A DNA stretch of 55,820 nucleotides from an uncultured Lachnospiraceae bacterium (GCA_949893755.1 CATLCV010000010.1:1-55820), one strand, 5' to 3'; counted from the stretch's first letter, positions 41,233 to 50,988 are shown. Program-made: numbers and translations. The notes: generated by a model from the sequence alone, not told the origin.

Positions 41233-42765
41233 TTATTCCGTTTCCTGCCTCCCAATAAATTCCTTCGGCGGAACTCCATACGTTTTTTTAAACCGCTTGC
41301 TGAAATAGAACACATCCGGATAGCCCACCATTTTGGCGATATCCGTGATACGGTACTGTCCTTCCGTGATCAGCCTGACCGCCGCCTCCATCCGCACCCG
41401 GATCAGATACTGGAGGATGGACTGATGGTTCACCTTCTTAAACAGCATGCCCATGTAGGACGGATTCAGCTGAAAGATCTCCGCCAGCTTGTGGACGGAG
41501 AGGTCCGCGTCCTGGTAATGCTTTTCAATATAGCCTGTGATCCGGCGGCTCAAGGATACGTCGGAGGGCGCCAGGGAAGCCGTGTCCATGCACTCCATGC
41601 CGCAGGAGATGACGGCGGACTTTAACGTATCCAGGGAATACTCCTCCGCGATCTGCTCCGAGGCAAGGGAGCGCATGGCGGCTTCATCAGCGAATACCTG
41701 GGGAAAATGGATCCGGCAGGTGACGTAAAATTCCGAGAGGAGCAGATGCAGCTCCCGGATATTCTGATGCTTCCGGATATCCTCGAACAGCCCGCCGATG
41801 AAGCCGCAGAACCCCTTCTCGTCCCGGGTGTTGATCAGGAGGATCAGCTTCTGGCGGAGCCGGGTCAGGTCTCTGGACGCGATTTTTTCAGAATCCGGTT
41901 CCGCAGAAGGCATTTCTTCCGTTTCTTTTAAGATCAGAGCAGGGCGCTCTTCAAAATAGCGCCTGTCCAAAGCAAGGAGGGTCTGCCGGTACGGGAACTT
42001 CCAGGGACTGTCCAATGGAAAGACCGTTCCCGCGGCCAGAAAACAGAACTCATTTTTCTGCGGAAAAAAGCGCGGAAAAACAGGGTCAAGACCGGTCAGC
42101 GTTTCTTGTTTTTCCGAGAGAAGCAGCATGATACGGACGGATTCCGTTTCCTGGAGCGTTTCCCGGAACAGTTCTGCCGGAAGACGGCTTTTCAGAAAAC
42201 CGCACAGCGCATCCCAGGTATGGTTCTCGGAGAAAACGGCCAGGAAGCGCCCATATTTCCGGGAGGATAATTCCGGGTGCAGACCGCATATCTGAGAAAA
42301 ATCGATCTGTCCCGCACAGGCAGCAGCAATATGGTTCTGCATTTCCGAATGCTCCCACAATCGGAGCTGCTCCTGCTTTTTGCGTTCCATCAGGATTTTT
42401 TGAATACAGCCTTCCAGGATCCGGGTGAGTGTTTCCTGATCCACAGGCTTCAAAAGATAGTCAGATACCCCGCTGCGCATGGTGGAGCGGGCGTATTCAA
42501 AATCGCTGTAGCCGGACAGGATGATCACCTTGACCCAGGGAAAGTCCTCGTGGATCAGCCGGGCGGCTTCCAGTCCGTCCATCTTGGGCATGCGGATATC
42601 CAGCATCAGGATGTCCGGGGGCGCTTCCTCAAGAAGCCGGACCACGTCATGCCCGTTTTCCCCCTCTCCTGCAAATTCCAGTTCCAGCGCTTCCCATGGA
42701 ATGATCTTTTTGAGCCGCTGGCGGATAAAATATTCATCGTCAATGATCGCTAACCGAAGCTTCAT
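41233..42765 (-). CDS. yesN: YesN-type response regulator (AraC output)
   Basis: 510 residues. The receiver domain has Asp56 in LMLDIRMPKMDG and the acidic pair at residues 9-10. A long middle linker follows. The C-terminal 100 residues form an AraC helix-turn-helix pair: VHKLAEIFQLNPSYMGMLFKK and the closing RFKKTYGVPPKEF. It is the partner of the YesM-type kinase, whose stop overlaps its start by 26 bp. It probably activates the divergent fucosidase/ABC operon, and perhaps the alpha-glucosidase. Confidence 0.92.
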   Translation of the reverse strand: MKLRLAIIDDEYFIRQRLKKIIPWEALELEFAGEGENGHDVVRLLEEAPPDILMLDIRMPKMDGLEAARLIHEDFPWVKVIILSGYSDFEYARSTMRSGVSDYLLKPVDQETLTRILEGCIQKILMERKKQEQLRLWEHSEMQNHIAAACAGQIDFSQICGLHPELSSRKYGRFLAVFSENHTWDALCGFLKSRLPAELFRETLQETESVRIMLLLSEKQETLTGLDPVFPRFFPQKNEFCFLAAGTVFPLDSPWKFPYRQTLLALDRRYFEERPALILKETEEMPSAEPDSEKIASRDLTRLRQKLILLINTRDEKGFCGFIGGLFEDIRKHQNIRELHLLLSEFYVTCRIHFPQVFADEAAMRSLASEQIAEEYSLDTLKSAVISCGMECMDTASLAPSDVSLSRRITGYIEKHYQDADLSVHKLAEIFQLNPSYMGMLFKKVNHQSILQYLIRVRMEAAVRLITEGQYRITDIAKMVGYPDVFYFSKRFKKTYGVPPKEFIGRQETE

Positions 42766-44491
42766 GTGTCTGTCTCCTTTCCGGAAGTGTCAGTGTCGTA
42801 ATGCAGCCCTTTCCGGGCCTTGTCCGGATCTGCATGCCGTATTCTTCGCCGTAGTACAGCACGATCCGCTGGTGGATGCTGCGGATGCCGAAATGGCGGC
42901 TGGGCGCGTTCCAGATCCCTTCCAGCGCTTCCCTGGAAAATCCGCAGCCGTTGTCTTCAACCTTTAAGATCACACAGTCATTTTCACAGTATGCCTGGAT
43001 GGAAATGCTGCCCTGGGTATCCAGATCAGAAAAGCCGTGATAGATACTGTTCTCTACAATGGGCTGCAGGAGGAGCTTGATGCATTCGCAGTCTGCGGCC
43101 TCTTCCCGGCAGTCAACCGAAAAACGGAATTTTCCATTTTTCCGGATCTCCATGATTTTTAAATAAGCCTTCGTGATCTCCAATTCCTCCCTGACCGTAA
43201 TATGGAACCTGCCGCTGCTTAAGGTATTCCGGTAAAAGCTGGAAAGGTTCATGACCATCTGTACCAGAATATCCGACTCTCCGATCTCAGCCAGAGAACA
43301 GATATTGTCCAGCGTATTGTACAGAAAATGGGGGTTGATCTGCTGCTGCAGCAGATCCAGGGACATCCGGTCCTTTTCCCTCTGGCTGGACACCAGTTCA
43401 TTTTTTAAGGCTTCCTGGGCCGTGATCATGCGGTTGAAGGATTCAAACAGCAGATGCATGTCCTGGTCGCTGGGAAACGCGGCATCAGGCAGAAGCAGCC
43501 ATTGCCCGCTTCGGATGGTCCGCATATGTCCGATCAGCGACTGGATCGGCGCGGTGATGGTGCGGGCGATCCGGTGGGCGGACATGGCGCATACCGCCAG
43601 AAGCAGGATGCCGGCGCCGACGCAGCAGATACCGGTGAGCAGGATCGGGAAAAAGAATTCCGTATAGCCGATCCGGTTTACCAGATACCAGTTCAGTTTC
43701 GGAAAGTGCCTGCCAAAAAGCACCGCCTGGAACGTAAAGCAATGGGAGGAACCGGAATCCGGCCGAAGCCTTTCAAAATCTGTGAACAATTCTCCGATAC
43801 TCTGATAATCCAATGTACTGACAATCCTGCCGTCCCGGTCTGTCAGAAACAGTGAGTTATACTCCGTGGTTTTGGAAGCATAGATGGCGGATATGGAAGC
43901 TTCCGGCACCGCGATCTCAATATATCCAAGCTTTTCCCCTGTCTCATAACTGAAAAAAGGCCGGAAAAAGGAGAGCGCGGGAATCGCTCTGCTTTTGGCG
44001 TAGTTGGAGATCTGTCTGGTATACAGCCAGGTTCCGGTTTCTGATTCGATCTCCTTCGGCGCGTCGCTCTGCACCGGATACAGCGCGGTGGTGAACAGAG
44101 GCTTTTTTTCCAGATCGTACAGAGTGACCTGGTGGATATAGTCGGTGGACTGGATCACATGGCAGAGGATCTCCGTGATCCTGGCGTCCTCCGTATCGAT
44201 CGAAAAATTCCGGTCATATTTCCGTCGGGAAAAGCAGGACTGGATCTCCCCGTCCGAGATGATGGTGCGGGAATAATTGTCCACGGATTCCAGGTAAAAA
44301 TTAAGCTGCTCCGAGATATAGTCCAGTTGCTTTTCCGAGGAAATGGTCTGCTGGCGGAACTGGCTCCAGAACAGCAGCAGACTTGCGATGAGCAGCAGGA
44401 TCAGGATCGAGGCCCCGGAGCTGAGCAGCATGGCCGCAAAAAATTTTTTCTGGATGGAACAGGATTTGAACAGGTTCCTTAGTCTTGCCAT
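42740..44491 (-). CDS. yesM: YesM-type sensor histidine kinase
   Basis: 583 residues. Two membrane helices (about 17-42 and 278-304) flank a large extracytoplasmic sensor, followed by HAMP. The His_kinase region carries QQINPHFLYNTLDNICSLA with phosphorylated His near 387, and the ATPase part has VENSIYHGF and KVEDNGCGF. Such kinases sense sugars, often via a binding protein, and pair with YesN-type regulators. It is first in the kinase-regulator-glucosidase row, and diverges from the fucosidase operon. Confidence 0.92.
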   Translation of the reverse strand: MARLRNLFKSCSIQKKFFAAMLLSSGASILILLLIASLLLFWSQFRQQTISSEKQLDYISEQLNFYLESVDNYSRTIISDGEIQSCFSRRKYDRNFSIDTEDARITEILCHVIQSTDYIHQVTLYDLEKKPLFTTALYPVQSDAPKEIESETGTWLYTRQISNYAKSRAIPALSFFRPFFSYETGEKLGYIEIAVPEASISAIYASKTTEYNSLFLTDRDGRIVSTLDYQSIGELFTDFERLRPDSGSSHCFTFQAVLFGRHFPKLNWYLVNRIGYTEFFFPILLTGICCVGAGILLLAVCAMSAHRIARTITAPIQSLIGHMRTIRSGQWLLLPDAAFPSDQDMHLLFESFNRMITAQEALKNELVSSQREKDRMSLDLLQQQINPHFLYNTLDNICSLAEIGESDILVQMVMNLSSFYRNTLSSGRFHITVREELEITKAYLKIMEIRKNGKFRFSVDCREEAADCECIKLLLQPIVENSIYHGFSDLDTQGSISIQAYCENDCVILKVEDNGCGFSREALEGIWNAPSRHFGIRSIHQRIVLYYGEEYGMQIRTRPGKGCITTLTLPERRQTHEASVSDH

Positions 44492-44567
44492 AGGCGTTTC
44501 TCCTTTGTGCGTATCTGTCTGAGTGCATCATAGCATAAGACGGGAGAAAAGAACAGACAGGAAACAT

Positions 44568-44656
44568 GGACAAAATCTTGGAATTGGGACAAAACATAGA
44601 AGGAATCAAAAAGTACGGCAAAAAGACTGGATTCTTGCGGAGACGGTTGCTATAAT
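44568..44656 (+). promoter_or_regulatory. Control region of the fucosidase operon
   Basis: GGACAAAA occurs twice in direct orientation (44568-44575 and 44587-44594, 19 bp apart), the arrangement expected for AraC-type dimers such as YesN. An extended -10, TGCTATAAT (44648-44656), follows without a clear -35, consistent with an activated promoter. Confidence 0.55.
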
Positions 44657-44740
44657 GCACCCACGAAACTGAAAGGCAGCGAAATAGTTAAAGACAGGAC
44701 TGCCGGTGCAAACTGGATATAAAAAAGGAGGAAATAAAAA

Positions 44741-46057
44741 ATGGCAAATCAGGTTGTGAAGGAACGTACAGAGCGCACGAAATGGTATCTGGAGAGCCGG
44801 TTCGGGATGTTTATCCACTGGGGGATCTACGCGATCCCGGCACGGGGAGAATGGATCCGCAGCTATGAACGGATCCCGAAGGAAGAATATGAAACCTACA
44901 TGAAGGAATTTGACGCCAGAAACTATGATCCGGGAGAATGGGCGCGTCTGGCAAAGAAGGCGGGCATGAAATATGCGGTGCTCACCGCCAAGCATCATGA
45001 CGGGTTTTGCATGTATGATTCCAAATATACGGAATTTAAGTCCACCAACGCTCCCTGCGGCCGCGATCTGGTCCGGGAATTTTTGGAGGCATTCCGAAAA
45101 GAAGGGATCCGGGTGGGACTGTATTTTTCCCTGATCGACTGGAGCAGGGAGGACTATCCGCACTATGGGGATCAGTTCCATCCCATGCGGGACAACGAGG
45201 ACTACAGGAACAGGGAACATGATTTTGACCAGTATCTGACCTACATGCACAACCAGGTCAGGGAGCTTTTGACCGATTACGGACATCTGGACCTGATGTG
45301 GTTTGATTTTTCCTACGGTCCCATGAAATGTGAGACGTGGAGGGCGGCGGAGCTGATCAAAATGGTGCGTGAACTCCAGCCCCATATCATCATAGACAAC
45401 CGCCTGGAGGGCAGCGCGGAGGATGCGGGATCCATCCGAACCCTGGACCCGACCCCGTATTCCGGCGACTTCGCGTCCCCGGAGCAGATGATCCCGCCGG
45501 CAGGCCTTCTGGACGCGGGCGGAAATCCCATTCCCTGGGAGGCATGCATCACATTGAATAAAAACTGGGGCTACCATGCGCATGACAGACATTACAAATC
45601 CGCGAGAATGGTCATCCGTACCCTGGTGGAATGTGTCAGCAAAAACGGGAATCTGATCCTCAATGTGGGGCCGGACGCCACAGGAAGGATCCCGAAGGAA
45701 TCCGTGCGGATCCTGGAAGAGGTGGGAGACTGGATGGAAGACAACCAGGACAGCATCTATGGCTGCGGCGCCTCTGTCCTGCCGAAGCCGGAGTGGGGAA
45801 GATTCACCCAGAAGGGAAATCTGCTCTATGCCCATGTGATGGAGGAACAGATCGGAGCGGTATGCCTGCCGGGAATGGCGGGAAAGGTCGGTAAGATGCG
45901 CCTGCTCAAAGACCGGACGGAGGTGAAGGAGTCCCATTTCTGGAATCTGAAGGAATACCGGGAGAACGCGTTCTTCTTCTTTGATCCCAATGCGTCGGAC
46001 TGCTATCCGCTGCCGGATGAAAGGGATACGGTGGTGGAGATGGAATGTACATGGTAA
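44741..46057 (+). CDS. GH29 alpha-L-fucosidase
   Basis: 438 residues, no signal peptide, so probably cytoplasmic. Family features: RFGMFIHWGIYAIPARGEW near the N-terminus, AKHHDGFCMYDSKYTEF near 85-101 and the nucleophile Asp in DLMWFDFSYG near 188. Late segments such as GNLILNVGPDATG and IPKESVRILEEVGDWM are typical of GH29. It removes alpha-linked fucose from host glycans, milk oligosaccharides or plant glycans taken up by the ABC importer encoded next. The ATG follows AAAGGAGGAAATAAAA. The acid/base residue cannot be placed by eye. Confidence 0.92.
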   Translation: MANQVVKERTERTKWYLESRFGMFIHWGIYAIPARGEWIRSYERIPKEEYETYMKEFDARNYDPGEWARLAKKAGMKYAVLTAKHHDGFCMYDSKYTEFKSTNAPCGRDLVREFLEAFRKEGIRVGLYFSLIDWSREDYPHYGDQFHPMRDNEDYRNREHDFDQYLTYMHNQVRELLTDYGHLDLMWFDFSYGPMKCETWRAAELIKMVRELQPHIIIDNRLEGSAEDAGSIRTLDPTPYSGDFASPEQMIPPAGLLDAGGNPIPWEACITLNKNWGYHAHDRHYKSARMVIRTLVECVSKNGNLILNVGPDATGRIPKESVRILEEVGDWMEDNQDSIYGCGASVLPKPEWGRFTQKGNLLYAHVMEEQIGAVCLPGMAGKVGKMRLLKDRTEVKESHFWNLKEYRENAFFFFDPNASDCYPLPDERDTVVEMECTW

Positions 46058-46255
46058 AGCGGCAGAAACGGTCCCTGTCGGCAGGAGACGGAACTACATG
46101 TACTTTTTACATCATCTACAAAAAATACAAAAGCAAAGGAAATGTCCATTCAAACCCGGAGAAAAGAAGGGGATGATCGAAGCATACAGGAAAGCGGCAA
46201 AATGAAAAATCCTCTGCCGCTGACGACAGCATACAAAACGTAAAGGAGAATCGAT

Positions 46256-47578
46256 ATGAAAGCAAGAATGAAGAAACTGACGGCACTGGCATTGGCGGCG
46301 GCACTGGCGGGTACGGCACTGGCCGGATGCGGGAAGGAAGGAGGGTCCGGAAAGGACGACGGAAAGATCACGATCCGCCTGCTCACCAGAATGTCCGGGA
46401 CCTCCCATCAGGTAGACATTTACAATGACGTGATCGACGAGTTTAAGGAAAAGCATCCCGAGGTGGAGATCGTGGACGATTCCCAGGGAGACGAGGCGGC
46501 ATACAACAACATTTTAAAGACCGACATGTCTTCCGGCACCATGGCCAATGTCTTCCGGATCCAGGGCGTGGCAAACCTGGGCAAATACATAGATGAGGGA
46601 TACATTGCGGACATGACGCCGTTTCTGGAAGCGGATCCGGAATGGGGAGGCGGATTTACGGAAGGCGCCCTGAACTATTATAAGGTGCCGGGAAAGGATG
46701 GGATCTACGGGATCCCCTGTGAGGCCGGACTGATCGGAATCTACTACAACGAGCGGATTTTTGCGGAATGCGGGATCAAGACCTTCCCGGAGACATGGAC
46801 GGAATTTCAGGAAGCCATCGAGAAGATCAAGGAGAAGGACTATACCCCCATTGCGCTGGGTGCAAAATCCACCTATATGGCGGGACATCTGCACGATCTG
46901 ATCTTCTATCGGTGGATGGGGACAGAAGCGGCCAAGCAGCTCGGAAACCGGGAGCTGAAATGGACCGACGAGGATGTGGTGCAGACGCTGCAGTTTGAAA
47001 AAGACCTGTATGAGCTGGGCGCATTTCCGGAGGGGACCGCAGGGATCAATGAGGACATCGTAAAAACCGATTTCCAGAACGGCAAAGCGGCGATGCTCAT
47101 CACAGGCCCGTGGAATATCACGAACTTTAACGATCCGGAGGTCTGCCCGGAGGCGGAAAATATCCGTCTTGCAAAGTTCCCCTATTTTGAGGAGAAGCCG
47201 GAATACAAAAACGAGGACATGCAGGTGACCTCTCCTTATATGATCAACGGAAAGCTGGATGAGAAGGAGCTGGAGCTGACCGTGGAGCTGGTGAAGATGC
47301 TGACCTGCAAGGAAACAGCAGAGCGGTTCGCCAACGAAACCTCACAGCTGATTCCCAGGACCGACCTGGATATCGATGAATCCATGGTAGACCCGCTGTT
47401 TACGAGAAATGTGGAGCTGTGCGCGGATTCCACGGGTGTTGCGGTAGATATCTTTGACTTTGACCCGCTGGCATCCATGCAGGATCGGACCCGGAATTCC
47501 ATTGTCAGCATGTTCACCGGAAGCACGGCAGAGGATGCGGCAGCGGAGATCCAGGCGGAGATCGACAACGCGGAATAA
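46256..47578 (+). CDS. ABC sugar-binding lipoprotein (CUT1)
   Basis: 440 residues. The signal peptide ends in ALAGTALAGC, so Cys anchors it to the membrane outside the cell. The mature part has the family-1 solute-binding fold: ITIRLLTRMSG, the VIDEFKEKHPEVEIV segment and later TFPETWTEFQEAIEKI and FQNGKAAMLITGPWNI. It binds an oligosaccharide for the two permeases that follow. The ATG follows AAAGGAGAATCG, 198 bp after the fucosidase. That gap holds no gene. Confidence 0.93.
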   Translation: MKARMKKLTALALAAALAGTALAGCGKEGGSGKDDGKITIRLLTRMSGTSHQVDIYNDVIDEFKEKHPEVEIVDDSQGDEAAYNNILKTDMSSGTMANVFRIQGVANLGKYIDEGYIADMTPFLEADPEWGGGFTEGALNYYKVPGKDGIYGIPCEAGLIGIYYNERIFAECGIKTFPETWTEFQEAIEKIKEKDYTPIALGAKSTYMAGHLHDLIFYRWMGTEAAKQLGNRELKWTDEDVVQTLQFEKDLYELGAFPEGTAGINEDIVKTDFQNGKAAMLITGPWNITNFNDPEVCPEAENIRLAKFPYFEEKPEYKNEDMQVTSPYMINGKLDEKELELTVELVKMLTCKETAERFANETSQLIPRTDLDIDESMVDPLFTRNVELCADSTGVAVDIFDFDPLASMQDRTRNSIVSMFTGSTAEDAAAEIQAEIDNAE

Positions 47579-47609
47579 GCAGATAAAAAGACGACGGAGG
47601 ATGTAAGGG

Positions 47610-48494
47610 ATGAGACTGAGAAACAGAAAAGCAGTGACAACAGCGGTCCTGTTTGTCCTGCCTGCATTTATAATCTATATTGTATTCCAGATCATACCGC
47701 TGGCAGGAGCCGTATACTTTTCTCTGTCCGACTGGAACGGGCTGGCGGGATCGCCGGTCCGGTTCGTAGGACTGAAAAATTTTATCCAGGTATTCCAGGA
47801 TGAAGGGTTTCTGCTGTCCCTGAAAAATATGGGGAAAATGGTATTGTTCAGCGTATTGTTCCACACCCCGCTTGCCCTTTTGATGGCAGTTGCGGTACAG
47901 GCAAAGGGAAAGCTGTCCAGAGCGTTTAAGGCCGTATTTTTTGTGCCCACCGTATTTCCGCTTACGGCAGTGGGACTCCTGTGGTACTTCGTATTCATGC
48001 CGGACGGCACCTTCAATGCGCTGCTGTCCGCGATCGGACTTGAAAGCCTTACGGCTTCCTGGCTGGTAGAGGAGGCGACGGCCATGAATACCATCATTTT
48101 CGTAAATATCTGGGCCGGGGTCGGGTATTATATGGTCATCCTGCTGGCCGGGCTGACGACGATCTCCAATGATATATATGAGGCGGCCAAGATCGACGGG
48201 GCGGGCCCGGTGCCATGCTTTTTCCAGATCACGGTGCCGCTCTTAAAGCCCACGATCCGGATGTGTATCCTGATGGATATCATCGGCACGATCAAGATCT
48301 TTGACCTTGTATTTTCCATGACAGAGGGCGGCCCCAACGGACTGACCAACCTTCCCACTACCTTGATGTATCAGGAAGCATTTAAGTACGACCACTACGG
48401 AGCCGGAAGCGCGATCGGCATCGTGATCCTGCTGATCTGTCTGGCAGGCACCGGGCTGAGTGAACTTTTGTCATCCGGAAAAGAAAAAGCGTAA
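47610..48494 (+). CDS. ABC sugar permease 1 (CUT1, MalF-like)
   Basis: 294 residues with six membrane helices. The EAA loop reads EAAKIDGAGPVPCFFQITVPLL near residues 190-211, which contacts the ATPase. It forms the channel with the next permease. The ATG follows CGGAGGATGTAAGG, 31 bp after the binding-protein stop. No ATPase gene is present; such systems usually share an MsmK-type ATPase encoded elsewhere. Confidence 0.93.
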   Translation: MRLRNRKAVTTAVLFVLPAFIIYIVFQIIPLAGAVYFSLSDWNGLAGSPVRFVGLKNFIQVFQDEGFLLSLKNMGKMVLFSVLFHTPLALLMAVAVQAKGKLSRAFKAVFFVPTVFPLTAVGLLWYFVFMPDGTFNALLSAIGLESLTASWLVEEATAMNTIIFVNIWAGVGYYMVILLAGLTTISNDIYEAAKIDGAGPVPCFFQITVPLLKPTIRMCILMDIIGTIKIFDLVFSMTEGGPNGLTNLPTTLMYQEAFKYDHYGAGSAIGIVILLICLAGTGLSELLSSGKEKA

Positions 48495-48506
48495 GGAGGG
48501 GGAAGC

Positions 48507-49337
48507 ATGAAGAATAAAGTGACACTTCTTTCGGTGGTAAAATATGTGTTTTTGATCGTGATGGCAGCGCTGTTCATCCTGCCGATGGTATTTACACTGC
48601 TGGCGTCATTAAAGGATAACAGGACGATCTTTTCAGATCCCTTCGGGCTTCCGGAGGTGTTCCGATTTGAAAATTATATCACGGCGTGGAGAGAGGCGAA
48701 CATGAGCAGGTACTTCATCAACAGTATCCTGATCTCGCTGGCTACGGTCATCGTCCTGGCGCTGGTGTGCTCCATGGCGGCATTTGTGATCTCCAGGTTC
48801 CGCTTCAAAGGAGGGAAGGCCCTGCTGCTGTTCTTTATGATCGGCATGATGATCCCCATGCACACGATCCTGGTGCCGGTGGCTTATATGATCGGGATCA
48901 TGGATATGAAAAATAATCTGGCGGTGCTGGTGCTTTTGTACGTGGCATTCAACATTCCGTTCAGCGTCATGGTGCTCTCCAATTTTATGAATGGGATCAG
49001 CGCCTCGCTGGAAGAGGCGGCGATCATCGACGGGGCCGGATATTTTCAGATCTACTGGAATGTGGCCATGCCGCTGAGCATCCCGGCCATCTCCACGATC
49101 TCCATCTTCAATTTCCTGGCGGCATGGAATAATGTACTGTTTCCGCTGCTGTTCATCAACGACAGGAAATTAAAGCCCATTGCCCTGGGACTGCTGAATT
49201 TCAGCGGGGAGAGAGGATCGGATTACGGGCCGATGATGGCGGCCATCGCGATCACGGTGTTTATCCCGCTTCTGATCTATCTGCTGTTCCAGGAGAAGGT
49301 AGAAAGCGGGCTGACGGCAGGAGCGGTGAAGGAATAG
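48507..49337 (+). CDS. ABC sugar permease 2 (CUT1, MalG-like)
   Basis: 276 residues with six membrane helices. The EAA loop is EEAAIIDGAGYFQIYWNVAMPL near residues 170-191. Start after AAGGAGGGGGAAGC, 12 bp from the previous stop. It is the last gene of the fucosidase-ABC operon; a strong intrinsic terminator follows 44 bp later. Confidence 0.93.
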   Translation: MKNKVTLLSVVKYVFLIVMAALFILPMVFTLLASLKDNRTIFSDPFGLPEVFRFENYITAWREANMSRYFINSILISLATVIVLALVCSMAAFVISRFRFKGGKALLLFFMIGMMIPMHTILVPVAYMIGIMDMKNNLAVLVLLYVAFNIPFSVMVLSNFMNGISASLEEAAIIDGAGYFQIYWNVAMPLSIPAISTISIFNFLAAWNNVLFPLLFINDRKLKPIALGLLNFSGERGSDYGPMMAAIAITVFIPLLIYLLFQEKVESGLTAGAVKE

Positions 49338-49380
49338 GAAGGCATGCTTTGTATAGAAAATGGAATCCGAAATAAACCAG

Positions 49381-49416
49381 GGACAGCCCATCTTTGATCA
49401 GATGGGTGTCCTTTTT
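49381..49416 (+). terminator. Strong intrinsic terminator of the fucosidase-ABC operon
   Basis: GGACAGCCCATCT pairs with AGATGGGTGTCC (one bulged G), loop TTGATC, followed by five T. Confidence 0.93.
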
Positions 49417-49524
49417 AAAATCTTTTTTTGGTTAAAAATAGTGAAAATTGACTTTGTATGATTTTTATAGTATCATTGTTTTCAGAAAGCATATATTATG
49501 TGGTATCGGATGGAGGGATATAAA

Positions 49525-49878
49525 ATGATGCATCTGTCACTAAATAGATTGTCAGATTTGTTAAAACAGAAGCGCAATGAAAAAAAAATTACGCAGGAAC
49601 AGCTTTGTGAAAAAACAGGAATCAACCGGAATATGATTGGGAGAATTGAGCGTATGACCTATATTCCTACGATTCCGCAGTTGGAAAAGCTGGCTGAGGT
49701 ATTAGCATTTCGTATTGAGGAATTGTTTGTAGAGGATCATAATCCAGGTGTGTATACAGCATTTCGGGGAAGCTATATGACATCGGAAGAACGCAGAGGA
49801 GCAGAACACCTGATGGATATGATGGTGGCGGCAAAACAACAGATTATGTTGAGAAAGGCTTTGCATCATGAAGCATGA
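49525..49878 (+). CDS. XRE-family helix-turn-helix regulator
   Basis: 117 residues. The Cro/CI-type helix-turn-helix lies near residues 10-65: LLKQKRNEKKITQEQLCEKT then INRNMIGRIE and IPQLEKLAEVLAF. The C-terminal half is a short helical tail. The start at 49525 follows GGAGGG; ATGs upstream at 49498 and 49510 lack a site. It overlaps the ImmA-like gene by 11 bp. Such XRE-ImmA pairs control mobile elements: the protease cuts the repressor when triggered. The region is AT-rich compared with the operon before it. Confidence 0.9.
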   Translation: MMHLSLNRLSDLLKQKRNEKKITQEQLCEKTGINRNMIGRIERMTYIPTIPQLEKLAEVLAFRIEELFVEDHNPGVYTAFRGSYMTSEERRGAEHLMDMMVAAKQQIMLRKALHHEA

Positions 49879-50749
49879 TATTGTATTGACAGAGGAACAG
49901 ATCGTTGAAATTAAAAAGCTGGCCGATCATACGAGAAAAGAGTTTGGTATATTTGGAGATGTCCCTATAGCGAAGGACATTTTTATGCTGTTAGAGAAAA
50001 AAGATATCATAATCTGTCAATACCCGTTTCAGACAGAGAAAGAATCACATATGGATGCCAATATCACATGGTTTGAAACAAAATATGGTTCTATTACATT
50101 TATCGGCTTGAACACCTCCCTGTATTATGATGAACAGATTTTCGCTTTAGCTCATGAGCTCTATCATTTTATTACGAAGACCGGAAAAGCATATGAGGCA
50201 GATGAAGAAGATGAGAACAAACTGACTGAGAAAAAAGCAGATCGTTTTGCCGCAGAATTACTGCTTCCAGATGACGTACTCCGTTCAAAAGTGGTATCCC
50301 AGTTCAGAAGTTCTGATTTATCTCTGGTAACAGAATTACAGCTGATGCGCTTTATTGCCCGGCTTCAGGAGGAATGGTGGCTTCCGTATCGTTCCATTGT
50401 GTTCCGGATATGGGAAGAGGGATATATTGGGGAGGATATGTTGGATTCTCTGTTTCGTGTAGATGCCAGGAATGCTGACAGCAGATATGGTAAGATTTTT
50501 TCTAACATGGCGCAGGAATGCTATAGAATATTAAACGAAAGGACCGAATGTATAGAGATATCCAGTCATATTCTTGAGATGTTCATTCAGAATTATGAAG
50601 ATGGATATATAACAGAGGATGATTTTGCAGAATTGCTCGGATTGTTTGGTAAAGCGCCGGAGGATTTTGGATTTGAACTTTGCGTGTCTGCAGAGGATAT
50701 GGAGGAATTAGAGGAACTCTTTGAAGGCGGTGATGCGGATGAAGGTTGA
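49868..50749 (+). CDS. ImmA/IrrE-family metallopeptidase
   Basis: 293 residues. The zinc-binding HELYH lies at residues 96-100 (FALAHELYHF), and the third ligand Glu is in the KKADRFAAELLLP segment near 122-134. ImmA-type enzymes cleave the partner XRE repressor and so release mobile-element or stress genes; IrrE-type ones act in DNA-damage response. It overlaps the XRE gene and the next small gene, so all three are co-translated. The C-terminal third is acidic and may sense the signal. Confidence 0.9.
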   Translation: MKHDIVLTEEQIVEIKKLADHTRKEFGIFGDVPIAKDIFMLLEKKDIIICQYPFQTEKESHMDANITWFETKYGSITFIGLNTSLYYDEQIFALAHELYHFITKTGKAYEADEEDENKLTEKKADRFAAELLLPDDVLRSKVVSQFRSSDLSLVTELQLMRFIARLQEEWWLPYRSIVFRIWEEGYIGEDMLDSLFRVDARNADSRYGKIFSNMAQECYRILNERTECIEISSHILEMFIQNYEDGYITEDDFAELLGLFGKAPEDFGFELCVSAEDMEELEELFEGGDADEG

Positions 50750-50933
50750 TTTCAAAGAAAAAAATCCTGCATTAGTGAGTCTGTTTGAAAATCCCGGGCA
50801 GACGATATTTTTGGACGCTAATTTTCTGATCCCGCCGGACAGGACAAAAGTAGGAGCAAAACCAAGAGAAAAATTACTGAATCCCGAATGGGGAGAGTTT
50901 ATTCGGGAAATGAATCTGCTGTATCCGGAATAG
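50733..50933 (+). pseudogene. Truncated third gene of the XRE-ImmA set
   Basis: 66 residues, overlapping the ImmA-like gene by 17 bp. It opens MRMKVDFKEKNPALVSLFE then GQTIFLDANFLIPPDR. This resembles the start of longer proteins, several hundred residues, that accompany XRE-ImmA genes and may have a PIN-like fold (the FLDANFLIPP strand with its Asp). Here the frame stops at 50931-50933, immediately before a 55-bp palindrome. It is probably a remnant cut by recombination, though a genuine short protein cannot be excluded. A start at 50739 is equally possible. Confidence 0.5.
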
Positions 50934-50988
50934 TCTCGGGAGGTTACAGGCCACACCTTGATCAGGCGTGACCTGTAACCTCCCGAGA
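50934..50988. repeat. 55-bp near-perfect palindrome
   Basis: 21-bp arms (50934-50954 and 50968-50988; left arm begins TCTCGGGAGGTTACAGG) with a single C/T mismatch that still pairs as G-U in RNA. The 13-bp loop itself reads CCTTGATCAGG-like. No T-run follows. It starts directly at the stop codon of the truncated gene. Confidence 0.85.

Noticed and set aside
44606..45937. Minus-strand open frame opposite the fucosidase
   Set aside because: Antisense shadow without a start signal.
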